From: Alcaligenes aquatilis
GTDB taxonomy: Bacteria; Pseudomonadota; Gammaproteobacteria; Burkholderiales; Burkholderiaceae_B
Length of the DNA stretch: 64,000 bases
NCBI RefSeq assembly: GCF_003076515.1
Contig: NZ_CP022390.1
Span: forward strand, 1,364,001-1,428,000
Direction of reading: 5' to 3'
Shown: positions 61,381 to 64,000 of the stretch, in pieces
Numbering within the stretch: position 1 is the stretch's first letter
How the letters are laid out: every line of letters starts with the position of its first letter
Made by a program: the position numbers and the translations under genes
The notes under the pieces: model-generated
Database searches by the model: none
Seen by the model: the letters and a program-made list of their open reading frames with translations, nothing else
What the model was told of the DNA's origin: nothing

Positions 61381-62208
61381 ATGACACAGACCACAACACA
61401 TACCGCCTGGCTGAAGAAAACCCGAGCCAAAGTCCAAACAGCGGATGGCATTGCAATTGCTGTGTATGAGCTCAACATCGACCACTCTGACGACCTAGCG
61501 CTTACGCTATGGGCAAAGCACTTTCGTGAGCACTATTGCCTCGACGCTCAGATTGATCGTCTGAGGAGAGGAACCAAGAAATCACGAGCGCAGTATTTGA
61601 CGGACTTGGTTTTCCCGGACAAGTCAGAGGACTTTGGACCTGCTACGCGCTCTGGAGACTTCGCAGAAATCTTGATCGCTGACCTTCTTGAAAGTCAACT
61701 GGGCTTTTGGACACCACGTACTCGCTACGATGACAAGCTGGTACGAAACGAGTCGCCAAAGGGCACCGATGTGCTCGGGTTCAAGTTTGGCGGCGCTGGC
61801 CCTTCCAAGCCGTCCAAGAAAGACACCCTGATTTCCTTCGAGTCCAAAGCACAGCTCAGCGGAAAAAAGGCAAAGGCACGATTGCAAGATGCGGTCAACG
61901 ACTCAGCCAAAGACGTGTATCGGATATCAGAGTCGCTCAATGCGATGAAACGTCGCCTCATTGCGCGGGCAGATGATGAAGGCGCGGACCGAGTCGAGCG
62001 GTTCCAAGATGGACTTGAGGTGCCCTACCTCCGCATGTCCGGAGCAGCGGCCGTCTTTTGCTCCAGCGTCTACGACTCTAACCAGATCTCGAAGACCGAC
62101 TGTACGGGACATGAAAACGTGGACAACCTCATGGTGATAGTTGTGCATTCCGCAACGCTGATGACGTTTGTTCATGCCCTCTATGAAAGAGCTGCCAATG
62201 AAGCCTGA
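61381..62208 (+). CDS. hamA: Hachiman defence nuclease HamA (DUF1837)
   Basis: A 275-residue protein matching the HamA/DUF1837 pattern: SGDFAEILIADLLESQLGFW, KGTDVLGFKF and ISFESKAQ. The candidate PD-(D/E)xK residues are Glu96, Asp130, Glu154 and Lys156. HamA is the DNA-cleaving effector held in check by HamB until phage DNA damage is sensed. The gene overlaps hamB by 11 bases, as expected of a two-gene unit. A GGACAGGG purine run lies just upstream of the ATG. Confidence 0.8.
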   Translation: MTQTTTHTAWLKKTRAKVQTADGIAIAVYELNIDHSDDLALTLWAKHFREHYCLDAQIDRLRRGTKKSRAQYLTDLVFPDKSEDFGPATRSGDFAEILIADLLESQLGFWTPRTRYDDKLVRNESPKGTDVLGFKFGGAGPSKPSKKDTLISFESKAQLSGKKAKARLQDAVNDSAKDVYRISESLNAMKRRLIARADDEGADRVERFQDGLEVPYLRMSGAAAVFCSSVYDSNQISKTDCTGHENVDNLMVIVVHSATLMTFVHALYERAANEA

Positions 62209-64000
62209 ACGACGCACTCGTTTCGCAGCAGCGATCACGCTCTCGAAGGGCAAGATGTACGAGTATGGTGTGCCGGAAGACGATCACATTGCGCTTCCTG
62301 AAGGGCTGGATCTGGAGATGCAGTTTCCCATGGCCGTCGGAACCGTGGGCGACTTTGCGTCTGAAACCGTAGCGAAGGTTATTGGCGCGGAAGGCGACGC
62401 GCACACGACGCGCGACGAGGTCATCTTCTCGGCCCAGGTTCTTCAAGCGTTTGATGACTCGCTGCTCAACCAGGATCTCTCCTTCAACCTGTGCTTGTTA
62501 GCCGCGGCAGGCTTCTACCTCGGTGACGTGCCAGGGAATGCTGCGGTACAGATATCCAAGCTCTCTCAGCTCGCGCCCCCTGAAGGCGACCCGCTCGCTC
62601 TTGCTGCAAAGACCGCTATGGACAAACCATGGGGCCAGACAGGCAACATTGTTAACTCATCCTATGCGACAGACCTTCTTGGTGCGCTAGGCGAGCACTT
62701 CAAGACCGGTGGCGGGGGTGACAGGGCTACCGCAGCGATCAGGAAGTTGCGCAGTTGGTCTTATGCCGGCGCTTCTGCCCACGAACTGCTGATGGCGGAC
62801 TTGCTCGGCGCGATAAGCGCGACACGCATCGCAAACTCGGCTTGGACCTTGCTACCGCAATACAGTGAACTGAGCGGAAATAGCTGGCAGCCCTACCTAT
62901 CTCGGCCCACGTCAATCAAAGAGATGTGGCCATCCCAACGAATGGTAGGTGAGGCTGGCCTCTACAAGGGGCAATCGGGTGTCGTTCAAATGCCTACGAG
63001 CGCCGGGAAGTCTAGGGCAACCGAACTTGTCATTCGCTCGGCATTCTTGTCTGCTAGGACCAAACTGGCCTTGGTCATCGCACCGTTCCGTGCTCTGTGC
63101 CAAGAGATAGCCAGCGATCTTGAAAGAGCATTCAGGGACGATGGATACAACGTCAACCAATTGAGCGACGCGCTGCAACCGGACATCGAGTTCGATATCT
63201 TCGACGTGTCGATCGAGTCGGCGCCCCAGGTTGTTGTGCTGACACCGGAGAAGCTCCTCTACACCCTGCGGCAGGAACCCGACATCGTTCAGAGAGCCGG
63301 TCTCGTGGTCTATGACGAGGGACACCAGTTCGACACCGGCACGCGTGGCGTAACTTACGAACTATTACTAACCTCAATCAAAAGGCTGTTGTCCAACTCA
63401 GCCCAGAGCGTACTGATCTCTGCGGTCATCCAAAACGCGGCGGCAGTTGCCACATGGCTCCTCAAGGATGAGTCAAGGGTGGTTTCCGACAAGTCCTTAC
63501 AGGCCAGGCGACTGATCGCGTTTGCAAGCCTCCCTCAGGGCAGAGATGGCCAGCTTCAATTCAATGTCGCGTCCGACAGCGAGCAGGATTTTTTCGTTCC
63601 CCGCGTCATCATTCCAGAGCAGCAGCCGCGTCTACCCAGAGAAAAGACGGACCGATACTTCCCGACAAAAGAAAGCGGCTCTATCGCGTTGTACCTTGGC
63701 TTGCGCCTTCTGAAAAATGGAGGTGTCGCGATTTATGCGGGCCGAAAGGCCTCCGCAGCAAAAATCATGAGAGACGCGGTCGAACAAACGTTCCGGCGCG
63801 GAATTTCACTAGAGCCGCCATCAGCGTACAGCGACCCTGAGGAAATTCGACGCTTCGTAAACCTCTACTCAAAGAACTTTGGTGCCGACGCTTACCTGAC
63901 GAAGGGCGCTGCCCTCGGAATCTTTGCCCACCATGGAAATACGCCGCAAGGGATTCGGGTTGCAATCGAATACGCGATGCGGCAGCGGCTCATTCGATTG
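62198..64000 (+). CDS. hamB: Hachiman helicase HamB (C-terminus beyond window)
   Basis: 601 codons are visible, open to the right edge. I start at 62198 (AAAGAG upstream); an in-frame ATG at 62183 is possible. An N-terminal alpha-helical region of about 260 residues precedes helicase motifs: I is MPTSAGKSRATEL (TSAGKS at 267-272), Ia AP FRALCQE region, II YDEGHQF (DEGH at 373-376), III SAVIQN. The second RecA domain begins near GGVAIYAGR. HamB loads on damaged DNA ends and releases HamA. Length and order fit Hachiman. Confidence 0.8.
   Translation, partial: MKPERRTRFAAAITLSKGKMYEYGVPEDDHIALPEGLDLEMQFPMAVGTVGDFASETVAKVIGAEGDAHTTRDEVIFSAQVLQAFDDSLLNQDLSFNLCLLAAAGFYLGDVPGNAAVQISKLSQLAPPEGDPLALAAKTAMDKPWGQTGNIVNSSYATDLLGALGEHFKTGGGGDRATAAIRKLRSWSYAGASAHELLMADLLGAISATRIANSAWTLLPQYSELSGNSWQPYLSRPTSIKEMWPSQRMVGEAGLYKGQSGVVQMPTSAGKSRATELVIRSAFLSARTKLALVIAPFRALCQEIASDLERAFRDDGYNVNQLSDALQPDIEFDIFDVSIESAPQVVVLTPEKLLYTLRQEPDIVQRAGLVVYDEGHQFDTGTRGVTYELLLTSIKRLLSNSAQSVLISAVIQNAAAVATWLLKDESRVVSDKSLQARRLIAFASLPQGRDGQLQFNVASDSEQDFFVPRVIIPEQQPRLPREKTDRYFPTKESGSIALYLGLRLLKNGGVAIYAGRKASAAKIMRDAVEQTFRRGISLEPPSAYSDPEEIRRFVNLYSKNFGADAYLTKGAALGIFAHHGNTPQGIRVAIEYAMRQRLIRL

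Overview
The window is a stretch of chromosome that looks like a betaproteobacterium of the Alcaligenaceae, probably Alcaligenes or a close relative. This rests on gene content and protein style (fused MrpA/MrpB antiporter subunit, TonB-ExbB-ExbD order, sulfate permease order, heme d1 gene set, 2-aminoethylphosphonate cassette). No rRNA is present to confirm it. Coding density is high and most genes lie in tight, overlapping operons.

Layout. 1-4.0 kb: most of a very large secreted alpha-2-macroglobulin-like protein, cut by the left edge. 4.4-7.8 kb: a DUF697-like membrane protein, a nitronate monooxygenase-family flavoprotein and anaerobic hemN, which has a clear FNR-type site upstream. 7.9-14.0 kb: a complete six-gene Mrp/Pha cation/H+ antiporter operon. 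14.2-20.8 kb: a small secreted protein, then on the minus strand tonB-exbB-exbD (with a Fur-like site), a response regulator, a histidine kinase and the K+ transporter kup. 20.9-24.9 kb: sulfate ABC importer sbp-cysT-cysW-cysA. 25.0-28.4 kb: a small accessory and decay zone with a nonsense-broken methyltransferase, a cold-shock protein, and remnants of a phage repressor and a phage integrase beside tRNA-Val; HU follows.

29.2-38.0 kb: a heme d1 island. nirE-C-F-DL-G-H-J run on the plus strand and converge on nirN, a cytochrome c gene and a siroheme-synthase-like gene on the minus strand. Together these supply SUMT, precorrin-2 dehydrogenase, decarboxylase subunits, the radical-SAM enzyme, NirF and NirN. 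The cd1 nitrite reductase gene nirS is not in the window. 38.3-44.5 kb: a MocR-type regulator with an excellent FNR-dependent promoter layout, a Cys/Met-metabolism PLP enzyme, rlmB and rnr.

44.6-48.8 kb: three copies of one module, each holding tRNA-Leu(CAG), a terminator, a tRNA-like hairpin-rich relic and a second terminator. Between them lie a degenerate HMA protein, an MFS fragment, a possible sRNA, and a Fur-linked siderophore-interacting reductase with its PadR regulator. 49.0-53.4 kb: a flavoprotein, a short prepilin-type peptidase and a DUF4139 protein. 53.4-60.3 kb: a LysR-controlled 2-aminoethylphosphonate uptake and degradation cassette that uses a flavin oxidase where PhnW is usual. 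60.7-64.0 kb: a GNAT acetyltransferase, then a two-gene Hachiman-type defence system (HamA nuclease, HamB helicase) that runs off the right edge.

The strongest leads are the Hachiman pair, the nirS-less d1 island with its decayed methyltransferase domain, the triplicated tRNA-Leu module and the FNR-driven MocR gene. I did not find a system I can call wholly new.
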